A program made the position numbers and the translations under genes. A model generated the notes under the pieces. That model was not told the DNA's origin and did not search any database. It saw nothing but the letters and a program-made list of their open reading frames with translations. From a bacterium (GTDB lineage Bacteria; Bacteroidota; Bacteroidia; Chitinophagales; Saprospiraceae): 45,428 nt of DNA. Of this stretch, positions 44,201-45,428 are shown piece by piece; the stretch's first letter is position 1; each line of letters starts with the position of its first letter. The stretch is from assembly GCA_024742755.1 (NCBI GenBank), contig JANSXW010000042.1, positions 1 through 45,428 on the forward strand, read 5' to 3'.

Positions 44201-45320
44201 TGATCGAAAGGCTGTTCTGCTGGCCCGGCTCATGTTTGAGATGGCCAAAGCGCTGCTGCCTGGTTTCCGCAAAGTTGACTCCTCCACCATCAGTGCCGAT
44301 CCATATTTGATGGTTTATGTCCCGGAAAATCGCCAGAACCGTACGGTAGGACAAACTTCCCGGCCCCTGATCGGGGAAATAATGCGTGAAGGCAGCCTCT
44401 TTTCCCCTCTGAAGGATATCCTCCTGATTGACGACCACAAGACCGTTCTTCTTGGTACCGATCCATAGCTGGCTTTCCTGGCTTAGATGAAGAGACAAGA
44501 TATCCTTGTCGACAACAAAGCTGCGTTCCCCCTCTGCATAGGGGAAGTTGGTCAGGTGGTTTTTCTCTATATCGAAATAGGAAAGCCCATTGTCGGTACC
44601 GATCCAGAACCCCTCTCTGCCGTTAGCGCAAAACGTGTATATGTTTCCGGAGGTTGTGGGGCCACCGGCAATAGTACTAAGAGGCCTGATCTGTCCGGCA
44701 GGAATATCGTAGAGGTCAACACCATTGCCTCTGTGCCCAATCAGTAGTAGTGAATCCCCCACAAGTCCAAGCGTGTTGATACTGTTGGAAGAGAGTGCAA
44801 GGCCATTAGGGGAAGTGTCAGTCAGATATCGAAAGGGTGCTTCAGGGCTATCTCTGAAACTGATCCCACTGTAATAGGAAGCGATGTAGATCCTCCCGTC
44901 AGTAGTTTCTATTATATCTGTAGGCGAGTTATCAGGCAATAGCCCTTCCCTTGAGCCTGAAGGGATACGTGAGATGCGCTGTTGCTTCAGGTCGAAAAAA
45001 TTCAAGCCATTGCTTGCCATGGCCCAAAGGTTGCCCTGACGGTCAATAAACAAATTATTAATCTCGTTGCCTGATAAGCTATTCGTATCACCGGGTTCCT
45101 GCCGGTATATCCGGAAGTTAGCACCGTCGTACCGGCAAAGCCCATCATTAGTAGCAATCCAAATGAAGCCCAGTGAATCTTGCTCAATAGCAGAGATGGT
45201 GCTGCCAGGCAACCCTTCTGTCATACGGATATTCCAGAAATAAAGGCTGTCGCTTACCTGATCCGCCTGCAGCAGGACCGGGAAGAATAACACGCAGAAG
45301 CCCAGCGAAGCAAACCGCAT
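41271..45320 (-). CDS. Hybrid two-component system regulator (HTCS)
   Basis: 1349 residues from ATG 45320 (a GTG six bases upstream is less likely). Signal peptide 1-22. About 14 two-component propeller repeats (LGFIWIATNDGLCRYDG type) form two seven-blade propellers in the periplasm, followed by a Y_Y_Y domain (about 713-787) and a transmembrane helix (about 790-813). Inside the cell are a HisKA domain with FFTNISHELRTPLT (His about 855), an HATPase (NNLLSNAFKNTPSGG, DSGVGIP), a receiver (Asp in LILLDVMMPG, about 1147; Lys in YLAKPF) and an AraC-type helix-turn-helix (about 1253-1345, with GYSRTSLYRKIKSLTG). HTCS proteins sense glycan fragments and switch on the adjacent utilisation genes; the downstream SusE/F-like gene is the likely target. 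Confidence 0.97.
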   Translation of the reverse strand: MRFASLGFCVLFFPVLLQADQVSDSLYFWNIRMTEGLPGSTISAIEQDSLGFIWIATNDGLCRYDGANFRIYRQEPGDTNSLSGNEINNLFIDRQGNLWAMASNGLNFFDLKQQRISRIPSGSREGLLPDNSPTDIIETTDGRIYIASYYSGISFRDSPEAPFRYLTDTSPNGLALSSNSINTLGLVGDSLLLIGHRGNGVDLYDIPAGQIRPLSTIAGGPTTSGNIYTFCANGREGFWIGTDNGLSYFDIEKNHLTNFPYAEGERSFVVDKDILSLHLSQESQLWIGTKKNGLVVVNQEDILQRGKEAAFTHYFPDQGPGSLSYRTVLAIFRDINHQIWIGTDGGGVNFAETRQQRFGHLKHEPGQQNSLSISKVWGMAEDHYGNIWFGTDGDGVNIWNPETGVVERFRHEPDNSYSLSDNAVLSAFTDYTGQVWLGTYEGGLNRFDEATNRFYRYQAPAQLPVNDIRCIYEDASRRLWIGTNQGGVLQYNREEDCFDPVEGLEYYDVRAIHAFGGRLWLGTFGDGLVAYDPVSQEITRFDPQNGAQPGPDIIFSICSRGDQNLWLGTGSAGLCRFNTATESFESFSEEDGLASNKVHAILADKSGYLWLSTNRGISRFSPSEQHFYNYDWQRGLQVAEFHDGSALKASNGLFFFGGIEGVNYFNPDNLYSIAQKPNIQLTKLSVLNQEIIPGDQEIIERSIEYRPEVQLNHRHTTFSIDYQSLSYPFSWDIHYEYLLDGYDEKWNTAGSQTTATYRNVPPGAYTFRVKASHFDNQQFHDEASIPITISPPFWRTKVAIFLFTLVLLSGIYAILYYRLKQYRIKNQLIFEQKLRDEEKKLHDERLEFFTNISHELRTPLTILSVALEEMEPLRKTSPRINRSFDVALKNSNRLMELIHSLLEFRQVETGVSDLVISKFNLNTYLSEFLQGFREMARHNQLNLKLSLPLDGLVLWADQDKFSMILNNLLSNAFKNTPSGGQITLSVDEDEQHILIRVLDSGVGIPKRKLRKIFTRYYRLEDKSTSTGIGLALTQSLVQLHQGSIEVESTVGKGSCFTVKFLKGNAHFADTQTLGLQEEQETMREVDSKAENNETTETDQQILLLIDDNTDILSLLEEKFRDSFKILKATNGEEGIALAKKYGPDLILLDVMMPGISGTEACHHLKNEQQTSHIPIIMLTAKGTEQDEIKGLEMGADDYLAKPFKFAILNARVHTLLENRRKIMGYFSTTGTESEPPEVSPLMKKELAFLNELEEYIVTHCLTEELSVFDLARQLGYSRTSLYRKIKSLTGLSINAFVRSVRIKKSAEFIAQGMNVSEAAYSVGFNDLKHFRVCFKKQIGKNPSALKKKR

Positions 45321-45378
45321 AAGCACGTTTTATTTTCAAAAGTAAATAAATGCCCTCCAATCGCAAATCCACCTGATA

Positions 45379-45409
45379 AAATGGACAATTCTTAACGGGT
45401 AAATGGACA
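45379..45409 (+). promoter_or_regulatory. Direct repeats before the hybrid regulator
   Basis: AAATGGACA occurs at 45379-45387 and again at 45401-45409, 22 bases apart (two helical turns). They lie 59-89 bases upstream of the regulator start. Equal spacing on one face of the helix suits an AraC-type dimer; self-regulation or control of a divergent gene past the window edge is possible. Confidence 0.4.
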
Positions 45410-45428
45410 GAAAACCACCATTTGGAAC

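Noticed and set aside
37029..45320. Complete polysaccharide utilisation locus
   Set aside because: No SusC-like receptor, SusD-like lipoprotein or glycoside hydrolase lies in this stretch, so only a partial or unusual glycan locus can be claimed.

Overview
The window reads as chromosomal DNA of a free-living Bacteroidota bacterium, most likely Saprospiria-like (Lewinella/Phaeodactylibacter type). The taxonomic guess is inference. It rests on type IX secretion (T9SS) C-terminal sorting tails, a SusE/F-like surface lipoprotein, a giant hybrid two-component regulator, TAnnTTTG-like -7 boxes, and several Bacteroidota-typical families (DUF4143 ATPase, DUF6090, DUF3667, DUF3124, DUF4386). I saw no tRNA, rRNA, CRISPR array, prophage or intact insertion sequence.

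Layout. 1-2.6 kb: the end of a sodium/sugar symporter, then two decayed genes, a GH97 alpha-glucosidase with two internal deletions and a secreted LamG/T9SS protein reduced to its ends. 2.6-7.2 kb: a probable metal-acquisition locus made of a HupE/UreJ-like permease, a His-rich exported protein, a TonB-dependent receptor and a His-rich small membrane protein. A perfect 9-bp inverted repeat sits just before the start codon of that last gene. 7.2-9.2 kb: a DUF4143 ATPase with a tandem-repeated leader and about 0.65 kb of gene-free DNA rich in dispersed inverted repeats. 9.2-16.8 kb: mscL, purL (with a 124-bp palindrome in its leader), a DUF3667 protein, the remnant of a nucleotidyltransferase pair, a membrane class III nucleotide cyclase and a PepSY-type membrane protein. 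17-27.2 kb: a serine hydrolase, a PQQ dehydrogenase with a cytochrome c domain, an outer-membrane barrel preceded by a small membrane protein, a GH43 glycosidase, a DUF1080/DUF6090/DUF3124 run and an FAD amine oxidase. 27.4-31 kb: katG, a DUF4386 protein and a membrane-anchored T5orf172-like protein. 31-33.3 kb: two secreted proteins, one with tandem domains strongly resembling the eukaryotic F-box-associated (FBA) glycan-binding domain and carrying a T9SS tail. 33.5-36.7 kb: a four-gene sensory operon (small anchored protein, polytopic membrane protein, histidine kinase, response regulator) and a DUF805 protein. 37-45.4 kb: a co-directional cluster of hybrid regulator, SusE/F-like lipoprotein, secreted starch-binding-like repeat protein and serine esterase. 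It looks like part of a glycan-use locus, but no SusC/SusD pair is in view.

The most unusual items are the bacterial secreted tandem FBA protein, the four-gene His-rich metal locus with a candidate operator, the repeat-dense DNA around 8.6-9.2 kb and before purL, and three genes that kept both ends while losing their middles. Family assignments come from recognising motifs in the translated sequence; no database search was run.
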